Notes: generated from the sequence alone by a model not told the origin. A DNA stretch of 64,000 bases from Vulcanimicrobium sp035943995 (GCA_035943995.1 DASZBS010000114.1:81290-145289), one strand, 5' to 3'; shown: positions 25,748 through 34,336, counted from the first letter of the stretch. Program-made: numbers and translations.

Positions 25748-27180
25748 CAGAAGCGGAAGTAGATGAACGGGTTGTACGTGCCCGCCGCGAGCTTCGCCGC
25801 GGACACGACGAAGATCAGCGCGAGCCCGGCCGGCACCGCCGCGGCGCCCAGCGCGATGCGCGACCACGGCCCCGGCTCGCGCAGCGCGGCCTCGACGCGG
25901 CGCGCGATGAACGGCGTCGCGAGCACGCACCCGAGCGCGAACGCGATCAGCATCTCATGGTCCACCGCGCCCCAGAAACCGAGCACCGGCGACGGCGCCT
26001 GCACCACGAGCGCGCGCAGATAACCGAGCGCGTACGCGAACGAGTCGGCACGAAAGAACACCCACGCGAACATCACGACGGACAGAACGTACACGTGCCG
26101 CACCACGGGCGTCGCGGTGATGCGCCGCACCGCGCCGACGCGCTCGAGGATCAGAAACGTGCCGTGGATCAATCCCCACACCACGAACGTCCACTTCGCG
26201 CCGTGCCACAACCCGACCAGAAAGAACACGACCAGCAGGTTGGCGTACACGCGCCACGGCGCGACGCGGTTGCCGCCCAGCGGGATGTAGAGGTAGTCGC
26301 GGAACCAGCGCGAGAGCGAGATGTGCCAGCGCCGCCAGAACTCTTGCATCGAGCGCGCGATGTACGGGAAATCGAAGTTCTCCAGGAACTCGAAGCCGAA
26401 CATGCGCGCCAGGCCGATCGCCATGTCGGAGTAGCCGGAGAAGTCGAAGTAGATCTGCAGCGTGTACGCGGCGAGCGCGAACCACGCGAGCGGCCGCGAC
26501 ACGTCGCCGGGCGCGGTGGCGAACACGTGGTCGACGCACGCGCCCAGCGTGTTCGCAACGAGCACTTTCTTCCCGAGCCCGACGACGAACCGGCGCGCGC
26601 CGTACGCGAACCCGTCCACGGTGACGACGCGCCGCGAGAGCTGCGCGGCGATGTCCTTGTAGCGAATGATCGGGCCGGCGATGAGCTGCGGGAAGAACAT
26701 GAAGTACAGCACGACCTCGAGCGGGTTGCGCCGCGCCTCCGAGGTGTGCCGGTAGACGTCGACCACGTACGAGATCGCGTGGAACGTGAAGAACGAGATG
26801 CCCAGCGGCAGGTAGACGTGCGCCATCACGCCGTTGCGTCCGACGTGGCCGCCGCTCACGAACGCGACGTTCTCGGCGAGGAATCCGGCGTATTTGAACC
26901 ACACCAGCACGCCCAGATCGAACGCGATCGCGGCAGCCAGGACCAGCTTGCGCTCGCGCGTGCCGCCGCCCGGCAGCCGCGACAGCGCGAGCCCCAAGCC
27001 GTAGTTGACCAGCGCCTCGCCGATGACGAGCGCGACGAACCGCCCCTCGCCCCACGCGTAGAAGAACACGCTGGCGAGCACGAGCACGACGTTCTTGAGC
27101 CGCGCGCCCGGCGCGAGGAGATACAGCGCGAGCACGGCCGGAAGAAAGCCGAAGAGGAAGACTTCGCTGCTGAAGACCAT
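25747..27180 (-). CDS. MBOAT-family O-acyltransferase (AlgI-like)
   Basis: 477 residues with about 11 membrane helices. Signatures are MQEFWRRWHISLSRWFRDYL followed by YIPLGGNR, and the catalytic His region FLVGLWHGAKWTFVVWGLIH. It would pass acetyl groups across the membrane to the AlgX-like partner encoded next. It starts only 8 bp from the divergent gene at 27189, so the two promoters must lie inside each other's coding region. Confidence 0.92.
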   Translation of the reverse strand: MVFSSEVFLFGFLPAVLALYLLAPGARLKNVVLVLASVFFYAWGEGRFVALVIGEALVNYGLGLALSRLPGGGTRERKLVLAAAIAFDLGVLVWFKYAGFLAENVAFVSGGHVGRNGVMAHVYLPLGISFFTFHAISYVVDVYRHTSEARRNPLEVVLYFMFFPQLIAGPIIRYKDIAAQLSRRVVTVDGFAYGARRFVVGLGKKVLVANTLGACVDHVFATAPGDVSRPLAWFALAAYTLQIYFDFSGYSDMAIGLARMFGFEFLENFDFPYIARSMQEFWRRWHISLSRWFRDYLYIPLGGNRVAPWRVYANLLVVFFLVGLWHGAKWTFVVWGLIHGTFLILERVGAVRRITATPVVRHVYVLSVVMFAWVFFRADSFAYALGYLRALVVQAPSPVLGFWGAVDHEMLIAFALGCVLATPFIARRVEAALREPGPWSRIALGAAAVPAGLALIFVVSAAKLAAGTYNPFIYFRF

Positions 27181-27188
27181 CGTACGAC

Positions 27189-27599
27189 GTGGCGCCTTGG
27201 CCGCTCTCGACCGCTTTCCCGCTCACGCTGCTCGCGAGCATCGCGCTCCTGCTGGCATTCGACTCCACCGCCGCGTGGCTCACGCGATCGAACCCGGCGC
27301 TGTACCGGCGCATCTGGCCGGTGCAGTTCGCGCTCTACGTGGCGGTCGGTTTCGTGGCGATGCTCGCGCTGCTCGACCTGCGGCTGGTGGAGATCGTCGG
27401 CGCCGTGACCGGTTTCATCGAAGCGACGGTAGGTTGGGCGATCACGACGCGCATCGGCCCAGGCCGCGTGCCGAACACGAACGTCGTGAGCATCGCCATC
27501 GTCGTGCTGTCGATGACGGCGTTCGGGTTCGGATTCGCGATCGCGGGCGCGCTTGTGTTCAACGCGGTTGCCCCCATCCTGTTACGCACGCACGGCTGA
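27189..27599 (+). CDS. Small four-helix membrane protein of unknown function
   Basis: 136 residues with a GTG start. Four hydrophobic segments are seen (LTLLASIALLLAFDSTAAWL, FALYVAVGFVAMLALLDL, VEIVGAVTGFIEATVGWAI and VVSIAIVVLSMTAFGFGFAI). No family motif. A near-consensus promoter and a short structured transcript follow it. Confidence 0.65.
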   Translation: MAPWPLSTAFPLTLLASIALLLAFDSTAAWLTRSNPALYRRIWPVQFALYVAVGFVAMLALLDLRLVEIVGAVTGFIEATVGWAITTRIGPGRVPNTNVVSIAIVVLSMTAFGFGFAIAGALVFNAVAPILLRTHG

Positions 27600-27624
27600 C
27601 GGACGCCGCGCATCACGACGTCAC

Positions 27625-27654
27625 TTGACCTTCATCCGGATCGCGGGGTATTAT
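27625..27654 (+). promoter_or_regulatory. Sigma-70-type promoter for the putative small RNA
   Basis: TTGACC (27625-27630), an 18-bp spacer and TATTAT (27649-27654). It points to a start near 27661. No coding sequence on the plus strand follows; instead a short structured segment ends in a terminator 60 bp later. Confidence 0.7.
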
Positions 27655-27660
27655 CGAGGC

Positions 27661-27724
27661 CTGATCCCCCTGCTGCTTCGGTGACAGGGTTGCAAGGCCG
27701 CCATGTGGCGGCCTTGGTCTTTTG
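27661..27724 (+). ncRNA. Putative two-hairpin small RNA
   Basis: Predicted transcript of about 64 nt. Hairpin 1 pairs CCCTG (27668-27672) with CAGGG (27685-27689) and is capped by a C(TTCG)G tetraloop at 27676-27681. Hairpin 2 is the terminator: AAGGCCGCC (27694-27702) with GGCGGCCTT (27707-27715), followed by GGTCTTTTG. It has its own promoter, and nothing else is encoded on that strand before the sucA-like gene. It could also be an attenuated leader, but the next gene (27742-28125) runs the other way. Identity with known RNA families is not recognised. Confidence 0.55.
27694..27724 (+). terminator. Intrinsic terminator of the putative small RNA
   Basis: A 9-bp perfect GC-rich stem with loop ATGT, then a T-rich run on the plus strand. 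The minus strand has no T tract after the stem, so it serves plus-strand transcripts. Confidence 0.8.
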
Positions 27725-27741
27725 ATCGTCGCGCGATCACG

Positions 27742-28125
27742 TCACTTGACGATGACGGTGCCCTTCATGTACGTGTGGTACGCGCAGAAGTACGTGTACG
27801 TGCCTTCTTTCGCGAAGGTGTGCTTCCACGTGTCCTTTTGACTCAGGTTGCCGCTGTCGAAGGAGTGGTCCGTCGCCGTTACCGTGTGCGGCGTCTCGTC
27901 GTCCTCGATGAAGCGCACCGTCGAACCGGGATGGATGGTCACCGTGTCCGGGACGTACGCGAAGTTCTTGATGTGGATGACCGAGACCGGCGAGGGCGCC
28001 GGGGCGGGCACCGCGGTCGCGGTCGTTGCAGGCGCGGGCGTGGGCGGGTCGGGGTACTGGGCGAGGGCGATACCGCCGCCGCCGAGCGCCAGGGCCACGG
28101 CGAATGAGAGGACGAGTCTGCGCAT
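27742..28125 (-). CDS. Exported plastocyanin-like blue copper protein
   Basis: 127 residues. Signal peptide MRRLVLSFAVALALGGGGIA, cleaved near ALAQ, then a Pro/Ala/Thr linker. The cupredoxin domain has IKNFAYVPDTVTIHPGSTVR and all type 1 copper ligands: His in DDETPHTVT, then Cys, His and Met in YFCAYHTYMKG. It should carry electrons in the periplasm. The ATG is supported by GGAGAAGC directly upstream. A second, Cys-less cupredoxin-like protein is at 60895. Confidence 0.9.
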   Translation of the reverse strand: MRRLVLSFAVALALGGGGIALAQYPDPPTPAPATTATAVPAPAPSPVSVIHIKNFAYVPDTVTIHPGSTVRFIEDDETPHTVTATDHSFDSGNLSQKDTWKHTFAKEGTYTYFCAYHTYMKGTVIVK

Positions 28126-28289
28126 GCTTCTCCTAACGGACGGGATGCGGTCGCGGTTCGGCGATTCTGCGCCTGACCTGTAATAAATGCGTGAATCCGG
28201 CGGTGCCCCCGGTGCGGTCATGGCGGGGCCTGGGTTGCTGCCCTGTCGGTCGCAGACCGGGAGCGCTCGGGGTGGTACGATAGAGGTCA

Positions 28290-31200
28290 ATGGCTTCGCA
28301 AACGCTGGTGAACGTCACCCTGCCCGAGATGGGCGAGTCGGTCAGTGAAGGCTCGATCGTCGAGTGGCGCAAGAAGATCGGTGACTGGGTCGACGAGGGC
28401 GACACGCTGGTCGACGTGACCACCGACAAGGTGGACGTGGAAGTCCCCTCCACGGCCAGCGGAGTGGTGACGGCCCGTCACGGCGACGAGGGCGCGACGA
28501 TCGCGGTGGGCGCGGTCCTGGTGGAAATCGACACGACCGCCGCCAAGCCCGAAGGCGCCGCCGCCGCATCGTCCGCGGCCAAGCCGCCCGCGCCCAGCGA
28601 TAATGTCACCCTGAGCCTGTCGAAGGGTGCGCCACAAGACCCGACCTTGGTCACCCCGGCGAGCTACGGCGCCCCGGGCTCCGGCGCACCCCCGGCCGAG
28701 CGCCACGGCGGCAACGGCAAACCGGGCGGCGTCCTATCGCACCACGCCCGCCGGCTGGTCGACCGCCTGCACATCGACGCCTCGAAGCTCACCGGCACCG
28801 GCCCGGACGGCCTGATCCTGCGCGACGACGTCGAAGCCGCAGTCGCCTCCGGCAAGATCGCGTTCTCCGGGGGCCTGGGCTCGGCGTCCGCGGCGCCCAC
28901 CGTCAACTACCCGCCGGCCCCGGCGGAAGCGAAGGTCACCGACCTCAAGGGCTCCGTCGCGACGCTCGCGTCGTACATGGAGCAGTCGCTGTCGATCCCG
29001 GTGGCGACGTCGTTCCGCACGCTGCACGTCGGCACGCTCGAACAGCGCCGCGCCGAGCTGAACGCCGCGCTCAAACAAGCCGGCCGCACCGAAAAGATCT
29101 CGTTCACCCACGTCATCGCGTACGCACTGGCCCGCGCGGCGCGCGAGCTCCCGGCGATCACGGCATCGTTCCGCCGCGTGGACGGCAAGCCGCAGAAAAT
29201 CGAAGCCGGCGTGAACCTCGGCCTCGCCGTGGACGCACAGAAAAAAGACGGTTCGCGTTTCCTGGTCGTGCCAGTGCTGAAGAACGCCGCCGCGCTCGAC
29301 TTCGCGCAATTCCGCGCAGCGTACGAAGACCTCGTCGCAAAGGCGCGCGACAACAAGCTGACGGTAGAAGAACAAACCGGCGCGACGTTCACGCTGACGA
29401 ACCCCGGCGGCATCGGCACCGTCGCATCGGTGCCGCGCCTGATGGTGGGCCAAGGCGCGATCATCGCCGCGGGCGCGATCGCGTACCCGCCGGGCTTCGC
29501 GCACGCATCGCGCACGACGCTCGAACAGATCGGCGTCGAGAAAGTCATGACGCTGACCTCGACGTACGACCACCGCGTCATCCAAGGCGCGCAGTCGGGC
29601 GAATATCTCAAGCGCGTCGACGAGCTGCTCGCCGGCGCCGACGAGTTCTACGAGACGGTGTTCGCGCAGCTCGGCGTGAGCGCGAGCGTCCGCGCCGCGG
29701 CGCCGACGAGCGCGAACGGCGCCCCGCCGCCGCTGCGCGATCAGCGCGAAGCGCCGGAAGCGGTGACCGCCGACATCCCGGGCATGCCGTCCGAGGAGAT
29801 GCTGCGCGCGATCGCGGCCGGGATGGCGATCGTGTCGGCGTACCGCCGCCACGGCCACCTCGGCGCGACGCTCGACCCGCTGGGCACCGAGCCGCCCAAC
29901 GATCCGTCGCTCGACCCCGCGACGTACAACCTCACGCCGGCGATGATGAACGCGATCCCCGCGTCGGTGCTCAACGTGAAGGTGCCGGGCAAGACGCTCG
30001 CCGACGTGCTGCCGCGCTTGCGCGAGACGTACAGCTCGACGATCGCGTACGAGATCGAGCACATCTCCAACACGGCGAAGCGCGAATGGCTGCGCGACTA
30101 CATCGAGCGCGGCCAGCACCGCCGCGCGCTCACGCCGCAGCGCCGCGTGCAGGTGCTCCAGCGTCTGACCAAGGTCGAGACGATGGAGCGCTATTTCCGC
30201 AAGCAGTTCATGTCGCAGAAAACGTTCTCGATCGAAGGCCTCGACGTGATGGTGCCGATGCTCGAGGAGACGATCTCGCTGCTGGCGGAGGACGGCACGA
30301 AGACCGTCGTGCTGGGCATGGCGCACCGCGGCCGCCTCTCGACGATCGCGCACGTGGTGAACCGCCCGTACGAAGAATTGTTGGCGGAGTTCGAATCGGC
30401 CGCGCTGCGCGAAACGGCGCCGACCGAAGGCGACGCCGACGCGACGGGCGACGTGAAGTACCACCACGGCGCGACGGGCGAGTACGTCACGACGGCCGGC
30501 ACCAAAGTGAAGGTGGAGCTCGCGAGCAACCCGTCGCATCTGGAAGCGGTGGACGGCGTCGTGGAAGGCATGACGCGCTGCCTGCAAACCGATCACAGCG
30601 TAAACCCGCCGACGCTCAACTGCGAAGTCGCGGCGCCGATCCTGATCCACGGCGACGCGGCGTTCGCGGCGCAAGGGATCGTCGCGGAGGTGCTCAACCT
30701 TCAGGCGCTCGCGGGCTACTCGACCGGCGGCACGATCCACATCATCTCGAACAACCAAGTCGGCTTCACGACGGACCCGAGCGAAGGCCGCTCGACGCGC
30801 TATGCGAGCGATCTGGCGAAGGGGTATGATCTGCCGATCGTCCATGTGAATTCGGACGACGTTGACGCGTCGATCGCCGCGGTGCATTTGGCGATCGACT
30901 ACCGGCGCAAGTTCGGCCGCGACGTGGTGGTCGACCTGATCGGCTACCGCCGCTTCGGCCACAACGAGCAGGACGAGCCGGCGTACACGCAGCCGCGCCA
31001 AACGGAATTGATCAAACTGCACCCGACGGTGCGCGAGCTGTACGCCGGCCAGCTGGTGGCGCAGGGCGTGCTCACCAACGAACAGATCAAGGAGATGCAG
31101 GACACCGCGACCGCGCGGATGACGGAGTCGCACAAGCTCGTAAAGAGCGGCGAGTACAAGAGCAAGCTGATCCACGCCGCGCCGAAGACGGGCACGAACG

Positions 31201-32393
31201 AAGGCCCGATCGACACGAAGGTCGACAAGGAGCGGCTGTTGCGCTGGGCGGACGACGCTGTTCGGGTGCCGGACGGCTTCACGCCGAACAAGAAGCTGCT
31301 GGCGCAATTCGCGAAGCGGACTGCTGCGCTGCGGGAGAGCGGCGAGGTCGATTGGGGGTTGGCGGAGGCGCTGGCGTTTGCATCATTGCTGAGCGAAGGG
31401 ACGCCGATCCGGCTCAGCGGGCAGGATACGGAGCGTGGGACGTTCTCGCACCGACATGCGGTGCTGCACGACGCGCGCACGAATGCAAAGCACGTGCCGC
31501 TGCAGCATCTGAAAGACGCAAAGGCGTCGTTCGAGATCTATAACTCGCCGTTGAGCGAGTACGCGTGCCTGGGATTTGAGTACGGGTATGGCTTCGAGAT
31601 CTCCAATGCCCTCGTGCTATGGGAAGCGCAGTTCGGCGACTTCAACAACGGCGCGCAGATCATCATCGACCAGTTCATCGCGGCTGGCGCGGCGAAGTGG
31701 GGACAGCAGACGCGCTTGACGTTGCTGCTGCCGCACGGGTACGAAGGCGCTGGCCCCGAGCATTCGAGCGCGCGTCTGGAGCGGTTCTTGCAGTTGTCCG
31801 CTGAAGGAAACATCCGCGTGGCGAACTGCTCGACCGCGGCGCAGTACTTCCATCTGCTGCGAGCGCAGGCAAAGGCGGCGCAGGCGTATCCTCTTGTGGT
31901 AATGACGCCGAAGTCGCTACTGCGGAACCGGGCGGCGTACGGGACGATCGGCGAGTTAGCGGGCGGGGAGTTTCACGAGGTCATCGACGACTTGCGCTAT
32001 AGGGGTGACGGTGCAGACAAGTCAAACGTGACGCGCGTGCTGCTGACGAGCGGTCATGTATATTACGACCTCACAGCGAGCCCCCTGTACGAGAAAGCAG
32101 GGACGACGGCGATTGTGCGCGTCGAACTGCTAAGCCCGTTGCCGACGGCGGCGATTCTGCGTACGCTGTCGAGCTACCCCAATGCGCATCAAGTTGTCTG
32201 GGTCCAAGAAGAGCCAAAGAACATGGGCGCCCGCGCGCACGTCCGTCGGCGTCTGGTCGAGCGTTTGCCGAACGGATTGCTGGATATCGACTACGTCGGT
32301 CGGCCTTATCGAGCGAGTCCGTCAGAAGGGTATCCTGGGGCTCACGCGGTGGAGCAGGAGCGCATCGTGCGCGAGGCCCTTTCCCAAGGCTGA
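28290..32393 (+). CDS. Fused 2-oxoglutarate dehydrogenase E2-E1 (dihydrolipoyl succinyltransferase plus thiamine-diphosphate dehydrogenase)
   Basis: 1367 residues in one frame. Residues 3-78 are a lipoyl domain with the lipoyl-Lys in VTTDKVDVEV (Lys47). Residues 85-145 are an Ala/Pro linker. Residues 148-187 are an E3-binding domain (LSHHARRLVDRLHIDASKLT). Residues 215-455 are the acyltransferase domain with TYDHRVIQGAQSG (His428). From about 510 the E1 part begins: AYRRHGHLGATLDPLG, VLGMAHRGRLSTIAHVVN, then the ThDP/Mg region GDAAFAAQG and IISNNQVGFTT. Mycobacterial Kgd is also an E2-E1 fusion with the same DHRxIQGA motif, but lacks lipoyl and E3-binding domains; here the whole E2 is present. 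It catalyses the TCA-cycle oxidation of 2-oxoglutarate to succinyl-CoA with a separate E3. Confidence 0.93.
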   Translation: MASQTLVNVTLPEMGESVSEGSIVEWRKKIGDWVDEGDTLVDVTTDKVDVEVPSTASGVVTARHGDEGATIAVGAVLVEIDTTAAKPEGAAAASSAAKPPAPSDNVTLSLSKGAPQDPTLVTPASYGAPGSGAPPAERHGGNGKPGGVLSHHARRLVDRLHIDASKLTGTGPDGLILRDDVEAAVASGKIAFSGGLGSASAAPTVNYPPAPAEAKVTDLKGSVATLASYMEQSLSIPVATSFRTLHVGTLEQRRAELNAALKQAGRTEKISFTHVIAYALARAARELPAITASFRRVDGKPQKIEAGVNLGLAVDAQKKDGSRFLVVPVLKNAAALDFAQFRAAYEDLVAKARDNKLTVEEQTGATFTLTNPGGIGTVASVPRLMVGQGAIIAAGAIAYPPGFAHASRTTLEQIGVEKVMTLTSTYDHRVIQGAQSGEYLKRVDELLAGADEFYETVFAQLGVSASVRAAAPTSANGAPPPLRDQREAPEAVTADIPGMPSEEMLRAIAAGMAIVSAYRRHGHLGATLDPLGTEPPNDPSLDPATYNLTPAMMNAIPASVLNVKVPGKTLADVLPRLRETYSSTIAYEIEHISNTAKREWLRDYIERGQHRRALTPQRRVQVLQRLTKVETMERYFRKQFMSQKTFSIEGLDVMVPMLEETISLLAEDGTKTVVLGMAHRGRLSTIAHVVNRPYEELLAEFESAALRETAPTEGDADATGDVKYHHGATGEYVTTAGTKVKVELASNPSHLEAVDGVVEGMTRCLQTDHSVNPPTLNCEVAAPILIHGDAAFAAQGIVAEVLNLQALAGYSTGGTIHIISNNQVGFTTDPSEGRSTRYASDLAKGYDLPIVHVNSDDVDASIAAVHLAIDYRRKFGRDVVVDLIGYRRFGHNEQDEPAYTQPRQTELIKLHPTVRELYAGQLVAQGVLTNEQIKEMQDTATARMTESHKLVKSGEYKSKLIHAAPKTGTNEGPIDTKVDKERLLRWADDAVRVPDGFTPNKKLLAQFAKRTAALRESGEVDWGLAEALAFASLLSEGTPIRLSGQDTERGTFSHRHAVLHDARTNAKHVPLQHLKDAKASFEIYNSPLSEYACLGFEYGYGFEISNALVLWEAQFGDFNNGAQIIIDQFIAAGAAKWGQQTRLTLLLPHGYEGAGPEHSSARLERFLQLSAEGNIRVANCSTAAQYFHLLRAQAKAAQAYPLVVMTPKSLLRNRAAYGTIGELAGGEFHEVIDDLRYRGDGADKSNVTRVLLTSGHVYYDLTASPLYEKAGTTAIVRVELLSPLPTAAILRTLSSYPNAHQVVWVQEEPKNMGARAHVRRRLVERLPNGLLDIDYVGRPYRASPSEGYPGAHAVEQERIVREALSQG
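28603..28635 (+). repeat. Dispersed palindromic 33-bp repeat, copy B, inside the E2-E1 gene
   Basis: Differs from copy A (19822-19854) at one position (CTGAGCCTG for CTGAGCTTG). It lies in the Ala/Pro linker between the lipoyl and E3-binding domains and is translated as NVTLSLSKGAP. The flanking linker is low-complexity, so the insertion is tolerated and keeps the frame. Confidence 0.9.
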
Positions 32394-32588
32394 GGCCTGC
32401 TGAGGCTCGTGGTCGTCGTGCCTTGCCAACGGCTACGAGATCGCGGTCAGAGGCACCGGCAAGTCAGTTCAGGGAGGATGTTCTGATCTGGTGGCTGGCG
32501 TCGCGGACGACGCCTTAGGCGGTGAGGGCAGGTTAAAAAGTGAGCGTTATATAAGTACGGCAAAACCCTCCGGGAGAGGTGCGTCTTC

Positions 32589-33224
32589 GTGATCGTACGT
32601 GGATTAGAAGTGGAAGACGGTAATGGGCATCGCGAATTAAAAGGCGAAGCTGAATTGCTGGACCTTCAATGGCGGCAGTTCAAGCACGATGAGCGATACC
32701 ACCGCGACATCCTATCATTGAGTGTTGCCGATAGAATTCGGCACATGACGCTGCACTTCTCGAAATACGCCGGTCTCCTCACTGACGTTTGCGGCGCCGA
32801 CGACCCAATTGTTGAGCGCATCATCGTGGACTGCTTTATTATCGTATTGGCGTCAGCTAATACTTTGAACGCCAACTTGCAAAGAATATTATGCATAGAC
32901 GGTTTGTCGCTTAACGAATTCGGCAGACAAAGCGCATTAGCAATGGAACGTCCAGCGGCGGATCATGGGGTTTTTTGGTTCCTCAATCAACTTGTGCGAC
33001 ACACTGGTCGAATGGCGAAGGCATGCGAATCTCTCGACCACCTTGAGAATGTCGCATTTCGTGAAATGCTAGTAATCAACGTCACGCAGATAAGTCGTAT
33101 TGTTATTGCCGAAGCGGTATCGCGCGGTCACGACTTGGAGCAGCTTATGCTGGATCGACTCGACCAGGTAGAACGGAAGAATCTTTTTTGGGACAAATTT
33201 GTAGCGGAAGACCACTCTCGCTAA
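32589..33224 (+). CDS. Unknown helical protein, distant MazG-like resemblance
   Basis: 211 residues with a GTG start after GGGAGAGG. It looks all-helical. DRIRHMTLHFSKYAGLLTD followed by VERIIVDCFIIVLASANTLN resembles the second half of the helical NTP-pyrophosphohydrolase (MazG) bundle, where an E-x-x-(x)-D pair precedes a hydrophobic helix with an Ala-Asn; the EExxE half is not seen, so activity is doubtful. Its TAA is followed immediately by the ATG of the dCTP-deaminase-like gene, so the two are surely coexpressed. Base composition is clearly poorer in GC than the neighbouring core genes, as for the whole island to 38.3 kb. Confidence 0.7.
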   Translation: MIVRGLEVEDGNGHRELKGEAELLDLQWRQFKHDERYHRDILSLSVADRIRHMTLHFSKYAGLLTDVCGADDPIVERIIVDCFIIVLASANTLNANLQRILCIDGLSLNEFGRQSALAMERPAADHGVFWFLNQLVRHTGRMAKACESLDHLENVAFREMLVINVTQISRIVIAEAVSRGHDLEQLMLDRLDQVERKNLFWDKFVAEDHSR

Positions 33225-33881
33225 ATGGCCTTCTGGAGTTCGGAAAAACTCGAAATAAATTTAAAGTACCTTATTACGCCATTTGACGTGCACGCAATCG
33301 ACGCTGCAGCATATACACTTCACATAGGAAACGAAGCCTATGTCTCGCCGGCTGAAAAAGCACCGGGATCTCGTACGCAGACTGTAAAAAGACTCGACGA
33401 GGAAGAGGCGTTCGTAATTCCGCCAGGACAGTTCGCATTTTTATTGACCGAGGAGCGAGTTAAGGTTCCGCACGATGCGATAGCGCTCATATCGATAAAG
33501 GCCTCGATCAAATTTCGCGGACTCGTAAATGTATCAGGCTTTCACGTCGATCCCGGGTACGACGGGCCGCTAATCTTCTCTGTATTTAATGCTGGCCCAT
33601 CGACCATCCATTTACGTCGCGGCCAACCCTGCTTTTTAATCTGGTACGCTGATCTCGACCGATACTCGGACAAAGTTAGGACAGCGCCTCCAAAAACGCA
33701 GATCGACCAGACCATGCTACTAGCTGGCGAGGTTCCTTCGTATGAGACGTTAAATCAACGTTTGCGTGCCGTTGAAGAGCAGCAAAAATTCTACCAAGCA
33801 GTGGCGGGCTTTGTGATCAGCGTAGCGTTATTGTTACTCGGCTTAGCGTTGAAGAGCTCGCATATCAAGTTACCATGGTGA
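33225..33881 (+). CDS. Membrane-anchored dCTP-deaminase/dUTPase-fold protein without the catalytic Glu
   Basis: 218 residues. The trimeric dUTPase-like fold is recognised from IPPGQFAFLLTEERVKVPHD, ALISIKASIKFRGLVNVSGF and HVDPGYDGPLIFSVFNAGP. In E. coli Dcd the aligned stretch ends LEFYNSG with the catalytic Glu; here that position is Ser119, and the RSS motif reads KAS, so deamination is unlikely. Residues 172-190 look like a short coiled coil (ETLNQRLRAVEEQQ), and 192-209 form one membrane helix (AVAGFVISVALLLLGLAL) with a few residues after it. I infer a nucleotide-binding sensor tethered to the membrane. It abuts the upstream gene with no gap. Confidence 0.8.
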   Translation: MAFWSSEKLEINLKYLITPFDVHAIDAAAYTLHIGNEAYVSPAEKAPGSRTQTVKRLDEEEAFVIPPGQFAFLLTEERVKVPHDAIALISIKASIKFRGLVNVSGFHVDPGYDGPLIFSVFNAGPSTIHLRRGQPCFLIWYADLDRYSDKVRTAPPKTQIDQTMLLAGEVPSYETLNQRLRAVEEQQKFYQAVAGFVISVALLLLGLALKSSHIKLPW

Positions 33882-33920
33882 GCCAACGGGAGGCACCTCT
33901 GAGAAGCGCGAAGCAGCACC

Positions 33921-34262
33921 GTGGCGCTTGATTATGGAATTGTAACGGCAGCGCTGCTGGCCGCTATGACGAGCGTACTCCATCCAGAGTCAATAGATCG
34001 AACGCGAGTGTGGGCGTTGATTCTGAGTTTGATTACGGCGATATTGGTGTTCAAGTTTGCAGCTAATTCACACCACCCATTTGCGGAGCTACCCGTGATG
34101 GGGCTCGCGGCCGCGTTTTTAGTTCGCGCGCTAATCGTATTTATAATGCGCTCTCGGTTCGAACCACCCGGCGTGCGATGGGTGCTAGTGACCGATCAAT
34201 TTCGAACGCTCGCTTATCTATTTGTTTGCTATGAGGGCGCGCTGCTTATCTCTAGGATCTGA
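33921..34262 (+). CDS. Small membrane protein of unknown function
   Basis: 113 residues, GTG start. Three or four hydrophobic helices (YGIVTAALLAAMTSVL, VWALILSLITAILVFKFAA, VMGLAAAFLVRALIVFIMR and FRTLAYLFVCYEGALLI). No family recognised. It lies 39 bp after the dCTP-deaminase-like gene and 74 bp before the AcpS-like gene, on the same strand, so it is probably part of the island's plus-strand unit. Confidence 0.6.
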   Translation: MALDYGIVTAALLAAMTSVLHPESIDRTRVWALILSLITAILVFKFAANSHHPFAELPVMGLAAAFLVRALIVFIMRSRFEPPGVRWVLVTDQFRTLAYLFVCYEGALLISRI

Positions 34263-34336
34263 CATCAGCCGAGCGATTCCCAGCGCACAAGGGCCGGCAA
34301 TCTCTCGCAAGCTCATCGATGTCTACAAGGAAAATT

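Noticed and set aside
28734..31307. An 857-codon minus-strand frame inside the E2-E1 gene
   Set aside because: Antisense of a strongly conserved enzyme; the composition is that of a shadow.
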